From Marthasterias glacialis (lineage: Eukaryota; Echinodermata; Asteroidea; Forcipulatida; Asteriidae), in NCBI GenBank assembly GCA_911728455.2, contig OU452225.1, positions 5,626,852 to 5,690,851 on the forward strand: 64,000 nt of DNA, read 5' to 3'. Position 1 is the stretch's first letter; the number at the start of each line of letters is the position of its first letter. This document shows positions 1-10,644 of this stretch, in pieces. Position numbers and translations under genes: made by a program. Under the pieces are notes generated by a model that was given only the letters and a program-made list of their open reading frames with translations, was not told where the DNA came from and did no database searches.

Positions 1-265
1 TATGTTACACATTTCATTATAATGGATCTTTGTCATAGGGTCGGTGGTAAAAGAAATATTGTTATTGCATTGTGTTTGGAAGCGAAAAATTGGGTCTTTG
101 AAATAAATATTAGAATAAAATGGATGTATAATGGTAAAATTATGTTCCTATTTTGTTTAATATGCTCCTTTAAACTTATGAAAAGAAATTAATTAAATAA
201 ATATAACCATCTAGACAGGTGTGTAAAGACTTCTTTATTTCTCTGTCACCAATTATTGTTTCAAG
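1..265. other. intron end, no feature seen
   Basis: AT-rich sequence ending in a pyrimidine-rich stretch and the CAAG acceptor used by the first EGF exon. I see no coding segment or clear repeat here. The upstream part of the first Tie-like gene (signal peptide, Ig1 and Ig2) should lie before the window. Confidence 0.5.
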
Positions 266-400
266 GATGTCCACATAATAAATGGAACTCACCAGAGTGT
301 GATGCAGACTGTCCGATATGTCTTAACGGCGGAGTTTGTGATGACGTCAGCGGTGCCTGTATCTGTCCACCTGGTTTCGGCGGCGACACCTGTAAAACTT
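266..400 (+). CDS. Tie-like EGF exon 1 (first unit)
   Basis: An exon of 135 nt, phase 1-1, between a CAAG acceptor and a GTAAGT donor. It encodes a laminin/Tie-type EGF module whose closing part reads CLNGGVCDDVSGACICPPGF. In human TIE2 the first EGF module has the same spacing (NNGVCHEDTGECICPPGF), which is the basis for the family call. The paralogous exon of the second unit is at 11905-12039 and has exactly the same length. EGF modules of Tie receptors lie outside the cell, between Ig domains, and form part of the ligand-binding head. The protein cannot be completed because the window begins inside the gene. Confidence 0.88.
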
Positions 401-568
401 GTAAGTATTATTTTGTTCCGACGGCTTTTTAAAAAGGACAACAAAACAGTTCAACGAGAAAACATCGCTTAAACACGACATAAGACCCTGGAATTGCATT
501 ATAACAGGTCCCAAATAACCACAGGTCGATTGTTGATTGCTTTTTCTTGAACTACGGTTTTATTACAG

Positions 569-727
569 TGTTTGGATCTAATTTTTTTGGACAAAATGGG
601 AGCCTTCGCTGTGATTCTGTTGGGTTGCCTTCACGCAGTTCTACCTGTAGAGGAATGTTGTTCTGTTTACCAGATCCATACGGCTGCAGTTGTGCTGCTG
701 GGTACCAGGGACTTGATTGCAACGAAG
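569..727 (+). CDS. Tie-like EGF exon 2 (first unit)
   Basis: An exon of 159 nt, phase 1-1, acceptor TATTACAG and donor GTAGTA. The most telling stretch is [20 protein letters not shown], which closely matches the second EGF of vertebrate TIE2 ([20 protein letters not shown], from memory). This is the strongest single family signature in the first unit. The intron before it is only 168 bp, whereas the next one (728-3705) is enlarged by a Penelope-like insertion. Its paralogue at 12285-12443 has the same length. Confidence 0.9.
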
Positions 728-1058
728 GTAGTATTATTATTTTCCTTTGGATTCTTCAAATTTGCGGCTGAGCATGCTGCCCCATGCGGGAAACAGCATT
801 AAATTTATTTTTTTTAATTTGTTTGCGGGGATTTTTTTTTTTTTTTTTTTGTATTTTCTTTTTTCTTCTTTTTTCTTTTTAAGTATTACGGTACTTCTCT
901 GAACGAATTTTGACAAATGATGTTTCAAAACGAAAAGCATGTCAAACACTTTCGCGTATGCAGGGGGATATTGCACAAAATAAACGTAATAACATAAGGA
1001 GTTAAGAAAACTATAAATATAAAACTCAAGGTGCACAAATTAGAACATTCGTCATATT
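728..1058. other. intron sequence with homopolymer T
   Basis: Intron between EGF exons 2 and 3, containing a T-rich run near 830-880. No gene is seen. The segment ends with ATTCGTCATATT (1047-1058), which is repeated at 3209-3220 and marks the left side of the Penelope-like insertion. Confidence 0.6.
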
Positions 1059-1088
1059 ATAGGATTTGAGGCAATGCATGGTGAGGTA

Positions 1089-1284
1089 TCAATGTTTATT
1101 TGGTTTGCGGTAACACCATGTGATTATATCTACTTTGCTATATACAGTAGATTGTTCTGTGAGAACTTGTCTTGAATTTTATTCTATCAATGTTTATTTG
1201 GTTTGCGGTAACACCATGTGATTATATCTACTTTGCTATATACAGTAGATTGTTCTGTGAGAACTTGTCTTGATTTTTATTCTA
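1089..1284. repeat. 98-bp tandem duplication in Penelope terminus
   Basis: Two direct copies of a 98-bp unit (1089-1186 and 1187-1284), both starting TCAATGTTTATTTGGTTTGC. A third, inverted copy lies at the opposite end of the element, near 3110-3205. The duplication and inversion fit the pLTR arrangement of Penelope-like elements. Confidence 0.85.
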
Positions 1285-1467
1285 CTACCGCGAAGTAGAT
1301 TTTCGTAGTTTGGGAAACAACGTAGTTCTGAAAAGAACTGTCCTGCTTTTTAAGTACTACCTGGCTGGGGTAGGAAATCGGCCGGGACTACTACTACTTT
1401 TTTCGATTAGTGGATTGGGGGGACTTCTTGGATAACTTCACAACCGCGGAGTGAGTTTGGTCTCAAC

Positions 1468-1498
1468 GTTTCGAATAGCCTGCTCTAGTCATCATCAG
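1468..1498 (-). ncRNA. hammerhead-ribozyme-like core in Penelope pLTR
   Basis: On the minus strand CTGATGA (1492-1498) is followed by a potential stem-loop and GAAAC (1468-1472), the two conserved boxes of a hammerhead ribozyme. Penelope-like elements are known to carry hammerhead motifs in their pLTRs. Stem II here (GACTAG against CTATTC) has a mismatch and the closing pair is not canonical, so self-cleavage is uncertain. Confidence 0.4.
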
Positions 1499-3220
1499 GA
1501 GACTGAAGAATGTTTGAGATGCTGGTCTCTTTTAGGTATTCAGAGGTTTCAGTGTAGAGTCAGCACTGCTCTGATTGGTTCTCCTGAAAGGAGAAATGTG
1601 GTTGGTGGGCTCAGAGCCATTGTGTGGTCTGCCCATTGTGTGTGGATGCCCTGTGTACTGGGGCGTGTCAGTAGACTGTGGGATGTCAGTGGAGTAGGGT
1701 GGTAGGATTGTGTGCCAAATGCTGCTAATGAAATAGCCTATGTCCTGAGGAACAGTGTTGTGTTTACGTATCTCAATAGCTTCTCTGATACGACGTGTAT
1801 ACCAGTGCTTCTCAGAGGGTATGATTCGAGCTTGTTGTCAATTAATAACATGATCTAGATCAGCAGAGTGTTTGACAATGGCAGATTTGTCATATTCCCC
1901 TCTGCGGCCTTGGGCTTTATGTTCTTTGAGCCTTGTGTTAAGGTCTCTACCAGTCCCGCCAATGTACACATAACCACATGAGCAAGGAATTCTGTAAACT
2001 CCTGCTTGACTGCTGGAGTCATGCTTGTCTTTGTGGGTGTAGCTTATTGTGAGTTCGGTAGTAGACCTTAATACCCGCTTCTCGGAGGATACGTTGGATC
2101 TTGTGTGTGAAGTGTGGCCAATGTACGGAAAGACCGCAATAGGCATATCTTCAGAGTTCGAAGTTTGAGACTTGTTCTTGAATATGAACTCTCGTTTATT
2201 AGGTCTGTACCCATTCTCTTTTAGCACTCTGTTGAGGTGTTCCAGTTCATTTGGTAAATGTTCTTTGTCACAGATGTGTGCCCTTCGAAGTAGGGTGCAG
2301 TTCACTTAGGTTTTCACAGAAGGAGGATGAAATGACCAAGCATTAAGGTAGCGGTCTGTGTGTGTGTGTTGGTTTTCTGTACACGGAATGTGCAAGAGAA
2401 CCATTCGTCTTCTTGGAAATGAGCACATCAAGGAAAGGTAATGAATCAGATGTCTCTGTTTCCATGTTAAACTGTATGTTTGGATGTTGCCGGTTAAGAT
2501 GACTGAGGAAATCATCAAGGTTTTCAGAGCCATGCGACCAAATGATGAACGTGTCATCAACATATCGGAGACACAGTTTGGGTTTGAGTCAAGCTGTACC
2601 CAAAGCTTTCTGTTTGAAATCTTCCATGAAAATGTTCGCTAAGACTGGGGAAATTGAAGACCCCATTGGGGTGCCCACAGCCTGTCTATAATACCCATCT
2701 CTCCATTGGAAGTATGTGGACTTCACACATGTCAATAAAAGATCATGGATTTGGTCTGGCGTTAGACTGGTTCGGTTTGCTAGAGTTCCATCTTGTTCAA
2801 GTACCGATTTGGAAATTTGGCATGCTTCTTCGGTAGGTACGTTCGTGAATAGTGATTTGACATCAAAACTCACTAGTACATCGGAGAACTGTAATTTAAT
2901 TCCCTTTATGATATCGATAAACCCTGCTGAATTGGGTACATGGTGAGGCATTTTACCCACAAGTGGGTGTAAGAGTTTTGTCAAGTGATGTGCGAGGTTG
3001 TAGGTGGGGGAACCTCAAAAACCTACAAAAAACCTCAAAAACCTACTTAAAAAGCAGGACAGTTCTTTTCAGAACTACGTTGTCTCCCGAATTCCGAAAA
3101 TCTACTCCGCGGTAGTAGAATAATAGCAAGACAAGTTCTCACAGAACAATCTACTGTATATAGCAGAGTAGATATAATAACATGGTGTTACCGCAAACCA
3201 ATATACATATTCGTCATATT

Positions 3221-3705
3221 TTTTCCCAAAAAATATTACAGAATAATACAGTTTTCGCCTGTAACCAACCTGCTCTAGGAATTGAGTAATTCTACGAACT
3301 GTTGCCCTGGAGGGTTCAGTAGAAATGCCCAAGAACAGTACGGTACATATTGTACACAAATCATATCGGCTAAGCTCTTTCTTTATGGCGTTTAACATAT
3401 TTGGGTATTTTGTAAGTATGTTTTGCAGTGCTGCAGTCGAATCCGCGGTGTTTTAATTATTAAAAATCCTACTGTTGTAAGAATCTGTGCGAAAAAAAAA
3501 TAAAATAAAAATAAAAAATAGAGCAATTCGCCGACTTTGTAATGAGTAAACATACAGATGCTATGTACATGTTGTATAATACAGTGACGGGCGAAAGATA
3601 ACTATTTGACAACCGACAGATATAATGTTAGCTTCAATGGGGGACATCTACGATGGACACAGTTAATAGTTCCCTTGCGTTTAACTTATACGCTGTTGTT
3701 TGCAG
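3221..3705. other. intron remainder before EGF exon 3
   Basis: AT-rich intron sequence with an A-rich run near 3494-3520. No gene or clear repeat is seen. It ends in TTGTTTGCAG, the acceptor of EGF exon 3. Confidence 0.5.
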
Positions 3706-3837
3706 AATGTACTGGTGGAACGTACGGAGCTGACTGTAGTCAGACTTGTCATTGTGATGCCGGTGTATCGTGTGATGGAACAACGGGTGAATGCGAAGGG
3801 GAATGTGCACCAGGATTCACAGGGATAAACTGTCAAG
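3706..3837 (+). CDS. Tie-like EGF exon 3 (first unit)
   Basis: An exon of 132 nt, phase 1-1, acceptor GTTTGCAG and donor GTATAG. It encodes an EGF-like module beginning ECTGGTYGADCSQTCHC and ending APGFTGINCQ, the third member of the Tie triplet. The paralogue at 12832-12963 has an identical length. Its end phase allows direct joining to the Ig1 exon at 5350, giving GTLAILDF at the junction. It is therefore undecided whether this triplet ends one gene or continues into the next module set. Confidence 0.87.
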
Positions 3838-5349
3838 GTATAGATTATGTAACATGTGACATCACAAGACACAAGCCACTACAGAACTTTGGTGGAAAAT
3901 GCACCATACGGTTTTTAGCCAAATTTGAGATGTAAAAAAGACATATCTTATAACTTGTCAGCTGTTTTGTTTTTGTTTTTTTTGTTTTTTTTATTATTCT
4001 TTTATTTTGTTTTGGTCATTGTAATAAAAAAAAATGTAACACCTGCAAGAAAACGTTGTGAGAATGTACAAGGTCCGTCTTTTCAAGAACAATGCGATAT
4101 GCTCTACGATCTTTACTACGGTCAAGAGCGCGATGTACTCTATATTAAAAACTTAACAACAATTGATATGTTTAGTTTGTATCTTGACGCAGCATTGTGC
4201 TCTGCTGGAATTTACGACAATTTTGCGACACCACAATCAAGTATACTACATAAGAGACACCTTATGAAACATTTACGTATAAACTCTAATCTAATAGATT
4301 AAAATGAGAGATTTGCATGGATAACATACTGTACTCAGTCAAAATTCAATGACGTGACAGCTTGATCTTACCCATAATACGCACCATTATATCAAAGATG
4401 GACCACTGTAATCAGCAACCGGTTGGGAACAGACCGTCTGACAAACCATTACATCTGACCCATTGTTGCCGACAAACCATTGTGTCCGAGAAACATGTCA
4501 GACGATCAATATCAGATGGACCAGCATATCCTCCCTATTTCCAACAAGCAATTGTGTCTGACCCATTTTGTCTAGCAAGCAAGTACCCTACATTTATTAT
4601 TTGTGTTTGGTGTCTGTCAGGTTGCTTCAGACCAAATACTGTGACCGACAAACCATTGTATCGAACAATTGTGTCTACCACATAATTTCTTCCAAGAGAT
4701 TGGCGTCCTACAAATAATTGTTTCCGTCCCATATTGTCTGCCAAACTGTTATATGCCCGGTCATTTTTTCCGACGATCCGTTTTCTCTAAGTAACCTTCA
4801 ATGCACTGTTTCTGACCATGGAGGTAGAAATCTGACAACGTCTGAAAGTCCAACCCTTTGTTTCCAACGAACTATAGTTACATCAGGCCTCTTGTATCTG
4901 GTAAAGGTTTCTGTCCGACAGATTGCGTCCAACAAAAAGTTATGTCTTTCCAAGTAAGGATCAGACGCATTATTGCAGACAAGTCCATATACATTAGTTA
5001 TATTATTACATATTCTAAGATGTTAACGACAACGTACTAATTATTGTTCACTATTTGGAACATGCTGGGGCAAGTTTTCATGCTTGACAATAACAACTCG
5101 GTATGCTTTAAACAAGTGTTTTTCTTTCGAATGATTTCGCCACTATACGTCACTGGACTTAGCATAGTACAGAATCACTCCAATGGAACTGATGACGCAA
5201 TAACTGTTGGGACTCAAGGACTTGATGTTGTTACTGACATATAATTATGTCCGTTACCTCTCAACTTTGTTTCAGAAAATAAAATGTTCGCGGCGTTTAA
5301 AATGCTGGGATGCTTGCCCACGAGTGTACGTTAACCAATTCTTTCCCAG
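3838..5349. other. intron or intergenic stretch with degenerate minisatellite
   Basis: No TM, kinase or FN3 exon is seen between the first EGF triplet and the next Ig1 exon. About 4400-4960 is a degenerate tandem repeat built on a phrase such as CCGACAAACCATTGTGTC. An open frame with no start requirement runs from about 4047 to a stop at 4302 (RCENVQGPSFQEQCDMLYD...), but it matches no family I recognise. The last 60 bp (AAAATGCTGGGAT...TTGCCCACGAG) resembles sequence before the Ig1 exon at 59129, showing that the two introns are paralogous. Confidence 0.5.
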
Positions 5350-5670
5350 GTACTCTGGCCATTCTTGACTTCACTAGTGTGACAATATCTGATCCTGAAA
5401 AAGGAGGATCAACTTACATCGGAAGCTACGTTGTACTGGATCGTGACAGGACACATAGCAGTGAGAAACCTGAATTCTCTCGTCTGATAACAACAGACCA
5501 TTTAAAAGACACTGCGGATTGGAACGATACTTCTCAGCGAGCGTCTTCATTACCAGACAATATCAAGAGGACAATACAAGAAATACATACCAGTCTGTTA
5601 CAATCAGTTGGTGCGTTCCAGTGGGCATATGAGGGTGTAAATGTTACAACAATAAGGATGAATCTCTCAG
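5350..5670 (+). CDS. Tie-like Ig1 exon (second unit)
   Basis: An exon of 321 nt, phase 1-1, acceptor CTTTCCCAG and donor GTAGGC. It begins TLAILDFTSVTISDPEKGGS and ends VGAFQWAYEGVNVTTIRMNL. The end aligns with the close of the N-terminal Ig domain of human TIE2 (GAYFCEGRVRGEAIRIRT, from memory). No cysteine pair is present, so the fold is inferred. The exon at 59129-59449 is a close paralogue of the same length. No signal-peptide exon like that at 55920 is seen just upstream, so this exon may be internal to a larger protein. Confidence 0.82.
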
Positions 5671-8600
5671 GTAGGCTAACTGACAAAATATATATGTATT
5701 TCTATTTTATACCTTCTGATGAGGTAGTTGTAAATTTTGTTTTATTTTATTTTATTTCATTTCATTTCATTTCATTTCATTTCATTTCATTTCATTTCAT
5801 TTCATTTCATTTCATTTCATTTCATTTCATTTCATTTCATTTCATTTCATTTCATTTCATTTCATTTCATTTATTTCATTTCATTTCATTTCATTTCATT
5901 TCATTTCATTTCATTTCATTTCATTTCATTTCATTTCATTTCATTTCATTTCATTTCATTTCATTTCATTTCATTTCATTTCATTTTATTTTATTTTATT
6001 TTATTTTATAATTTTATAATTTTATTTTCTTCATAACTTTAAAAAGCACATAAAATACTTAAATATAACTATCAAATTAAGTAGAAAGTTACAAGAATGA
6101 AGAGCTAGTGAAATACAAGGTTCAAATAAAAAAAAAACTTTACACGTAAAGAGTAAGAAATATAGCAGAAAGACAAAAAAAAAATTCCGCAATGAGATAC
6201 ATATAACTTATATGTTATAATCTCTAACTTAGAAACTCAAGGTTTACAAAGGGCAAAGGAAAAGCAGCACGAATTTCACTAGACAAGAGTTCTACGGAGC
6301 TGTCTAGCAATAAAAACAGTTTGTTCGACCCAGAGAAAGTATATAAGAAACTACGTGAACGTGGATGTAAAGCGATACATATTCAAGCAGAAAGGTCCGA
6401 TGATGGGTCACTTGTTAATTGTGGCCCTAAATTTATCATGTTTCATTTTTTTAACAAACGCAATCATATTTTAAACAACAAAGCAAAACACATCCATAAA
6501 TACTGGTGTGCTACTAAAGTCCGCTTGCAAAGTGTTGTCGTAAAATTCTCAAAAAGCATTTGATAAAGTAATTAAGAACAAAGGTGCGATGATCTAGTGT
6601 TTGACCTAAAGAAAGTAACCAAGAACATTTAATGTTAATGTGGGTGTAAAGCAACACATATTCAAGAAGACTGGTGCGAAGATGGGACGAACACAAATAG
6701 ACCGATTGCGCGACCAATGTTGACATGCGGTCACATGACCCCCTGTAGGTATAATGCCATACAGCTGATGGCAAAATACATGTAAAGAATTATGCCGTGA
6801 CACAGAGTGACTACAAAAACAGTCAATTTGCTTTTGTTAAGCAATAAACTAGTTAATCAGCCCCTTTAGTTAAAGTAGTATGTTGTGGCATAATTATTTA
6901 AATCACATCTCTGTTTCATAATTTAACATAATTCTACTAATAAAAAACAGCAGTTTTTTTTTAGCCAAGCTCTACCAGCGTCGGACGACTATTATGTAGC
7001 CACCCGCCTGTTATTTTGTTTTTAATGTAGGCCTAAATCACTGTTTAAAAAAAGGGATAAAGAACGTTTGAAAAGTGAGCATTTATACCTAGCCTTGCAA
7101 ATTTCAAATAGGCAAAGGAATCACACAGTTTTGGACAGCAATTTCTTTGGATGATTTCAGCTTCAAAACTTTAATTTTTTTGTGTTGAAAAGTGTGTGGG
7201 GATCGCAGTCTTCTGGCCTAACGTTCCGTCGTGCACTAGTACACATCGCGCACATTTATACGTTACTTGTACAATTTTCAAGACTGGCTGGAACTGTCCT
7301 TACTGGCTTTATTCAGCCACTCGAAGGTCTTTGGTACAAACTCTGGAATATTTTTCAAGCAAGAAAAGCCTCGATCGAATAAACTAAATGCAACTTTCCT
7401 ATGGAGGACGTCGTGTGTGTTTGCATTCTACACCCCATACAGGTCACGTGACGTGGGTCGCGCAATCGGTCTATTGTCGTAAAATTCTTCAAAGGGCAGT
7501 TTCATCCGGACTTTATTTATAACGATATCATCAATCAGTCCACCACAAATAAAATCAAGGTAAGAAGTAACACTTCCATTGAAAAGTATGAAAGTTATGA
7601 AGCTATGTCCCCTTCTGAAAGCACTCATTATTTATCATAGCTCTGTAGTAGGGCAACTAGCGATGTGTAATGAAATTACTAAAACATAAAGTTACTTAAA
7701 TTAGATAATCAAATTTTTTCAATCATAAAGTACCATCATAGCAATAAACAAAATTGTGAATGAAGCTTAAGTGGACATAGCAAGAAATGCAAACTTGATT
7801 GCGCATTATACTAAAATCCTTATGACAAAGATCGATCTCTTTAAATTTACATAAACAAGAAAGCTGTCTGATTGTGCTTGATCATCAGAGATAGATTGCA
7901 TTAAGCTTGGCCCCTTCATTGCATCTGACGAAGTAGTTGTTGCTACGAAAGCTCATGCAGTCTATTACTATTAGTTAGTCGTTAAAAGCTATCATTAGTT
8001 TTTTTTTTAATATTTGATCATCAGAAACAGACAGTAAATGGAACTTCAACCGTATGAATATTACTTAACCCTATCAGGACCGGGCTTTTTTTGGTGGTAC
8101 GGGGACCGGGGAGGGGCACATAGTGCCCCCCCCCCCTCCGTATTTTCCAAAGTGTTCGACCAATTTTGGTGAAACTTGCCACAAATGTTCATTTCACCGA
8201 GTTCTACATGATGACGTCAACAAAATTCAAAAAAACCGTCACTAGAGGGCGTTTTTGACTGTTTTTTGCCCATTTTTGGTCAAAAATCGTGTTTTTGCCA
8301 TAACTTCTGTACTTTTTGTCCGAATGTTCTGAAACTTGGCAAACTTGTACATTTTAACAAGATAAATATAATTTGAACCTAATTTAGTCACTGGAGTTAT
8401 CTTTAGGGGTCATAATAAATCATTAATTTATCCCATTTTCGGGAAAAAATGTTTTTTTGCGTTTTTTTTACTTAACAATCAAAATGGCCGCCGCCAAGGG
8501 CCCAGGGAGAAATAATAAGGCTTGATTGACAAATCTGAACATTTTTTGGGCCTGAAAAGTAATAAATTAGCAGGTTGAAAATGTTCCATTGTTAAAAAAA

Positions 8601-10601
8601 CTTGATATAATTTGACCCCCTAATTACAGGCTGAAAACACAAAATCCAAGATGGCCGCCAAAAATGGCGGCCATTTTGAATTCCCAAAACCATTTCAGAC
8701 TATCACGTGACTCACCACTATCACTTTTCTGGCAAAAAAACATAAAATAAGTGGAAAGGATGTCCAAAAAGTTTTAAAAATCACTAAAAAACAGTAAAAT
8801 CGTGTGACCCAAGGTCAAACAAATGGTTGCCAAGGCAACAGCTAACCCCCGGTATCAATTATATTTTGTCAATATGATCCTAGATATATTTTGGGAAAAG
8901 TCAGAAAATTTCGCGGTGATCGGACTAAATGTTGAAAAGTTATGGGGAAAAAATTGGTAGGGGGGAAAAAATTGGTAGGGGGCACATTGTGCCCCCCCCC
9001 CCCCCCCCCGTCCTGATAGGGTTAAGAATTGAACCTCTGACCTCAAACGTTCCAGCCACAAGAGGGCATTAAACCAAATAACTGCTGCACAACAGCGGCG
9101 TAGAATGAGGGGCACTAATTTTCAGTGGGGGCCCAGGTACCATGTTTTTAAATGAAATAAACGTATCTACATTTTTTTATGGGGAGGCACCGGAGGAGGG
9201 GGGGGTACTGGAAATTTGTGGTGGGAGGGGGGCATTTGCCACCCAGACCCCCCAAATCCCACCCTTTGGCTACGCCGCTGCTACACAATGAAATGATCCT
9301 AATTGTTTGTTAAGAATTAGTAAGATACAAAAGACTGATTGCGTGACCCACGTCACGTGACCTGTAGTGGATATTAAACACGACGTCCTCCAGAGGATTG
9401 TGCGGTACCTTAACGATTGTTGCATATGTTTATTCGATCGAGGCTTTGTTTCTCGAAATCTGTGGAAAAAAATCTAGAGTTTGTACCAAGGACAGTTCCA
9501 GAAGTCTTGGAATTTTTACAAGGAAAGTATATGTTCACGATAGTACAGGCAGACGACCGCGATCACACACACTTTGCAATACAATAATTTCAGTTTTGAA
9601 GCTGAATTAATCCAAAGAAAAGACTTTCCAAAACTGTGTGATTCCTTTGTCTTGAAATTTCGCAAGGCTTGGTATTAATGCCCAGTTTTCCAACTTTATT
9701 CACCCTTTTTACAGTGATTTAGACCTACATTACAAACAAAACAACTGACGGTGGCTACATCGTCGTCCGACGCCGAAGCATAACGGGGAAAAAAATTAGT
9801 TTGTGGCTGAATGCTGATAGTTTATGAAACAGTAATTATAATAATTATTATTAATTTATTAAAATTCAAACTTCACAGCCCTAGAGCTGAAATATGTTTA
9901 AAATGTATGGATATACAACGAGATTAACATAGATGTCACAACATACAACTTTAATAAAAGGACTTATTATTACCAAACGTCTTTTAGTTCCGGCGTTGTA
10001 CTAGGACATAGGGTGGAGTTAAATTAGGTCCGCGGGATATTTAGGGAATCCATATGTAGTTAAGTTTTCCCCGTTCATTCAGCTCAAGACGAACATTCCT
10101 TCCTAGTAACTCATACCATTGTAATTGTACCTCAATAATTTGTTTTTGACAGGAAAAATACCAAATAGCCCAATGTGGAGTGAAAGAATGAATTAACAAA
10201 GACATCGAAAACAGAAATATCCAAAATGGTCACTTCAAACAACCATTTGTTTCCATCATTTCGTGAAATTACTTCTGACTCATTGGTTAATTTTAGAGCG
10301 TTAGTATTGTGTGAGCTCACATTTATGCCGTGTTTTACAAACTTCAACCCCATGACACGGTTTCAAATATCCGGCTCTCTCTGAGCATCAACTCAACCCA
10401 TTGATAAAAGTGGAATGTTTACTGAAATGCAGGGATAAAGTGAGGGGGCGGAAGTAAATTCACTCATAGTATCAATAATTAAAACAACAAATCTCATTGT
10501 ACACACACTAAACTTAGTATCGATCGATAATAATCATTTCTGAAGCAGCGTGTAAGGCGAAGGGAGCCATTAACTCGATATTGACTGCTTTTATTTATAC
10601 G

Positions 10602-10644
<43 letters not shown>

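Larger units (their letters stand above)
1059..3208 (-). mobile_element. Penelope-like retroelement (RT + GIY-YIG)
   Basis: A minus-strand retroelement of about 2.15 kb between two copies of ATTCGTCATATT (1047-1058 and 3209-3220), a 12-bp target duplication. About 2.98-2.3 kb reads as reverse transcriptase, with FDVKSLFTNVPTEEA, GTPMGSSISPVLANIFMED and an RYVDD box. About 2.05-1.84 kb reads as a GIY-YIG endonuclease (GVYRIPCSCGYVYIGGTGRD). RT plus GIY-YIG defines Penelope-like elements. The copy lacks the start of RT and is broken in several places, so it is not active by itself. Terminal sequence from the left end recurs inverted at about 3044-3208, as is common for the pLTRs of this group. 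It lies in the intron between EGF exons 2 and 3. Confidence 0.9.

Noticed and set aside
737-1036. Minus-strand 99-codon open frame rich in lysine
   Set aside because: Produced by the T-rich run at 830-880 read backwards; overlaps intron sequence and has no family features.
3925-4302. Hydrophobic 125-codon frame as a signal peptide or TM exon of the first receptor unit
   Set aside because: The hydrophobic part is a T-rich intron tract; only the later part looks coding and it matches nothing recognised.
5737-6036. Long open frames of repeated HFISF
   Set aside because: Translation of the TTTCA microsatellite; the 15-nt repeat period avoids stops in several frames.
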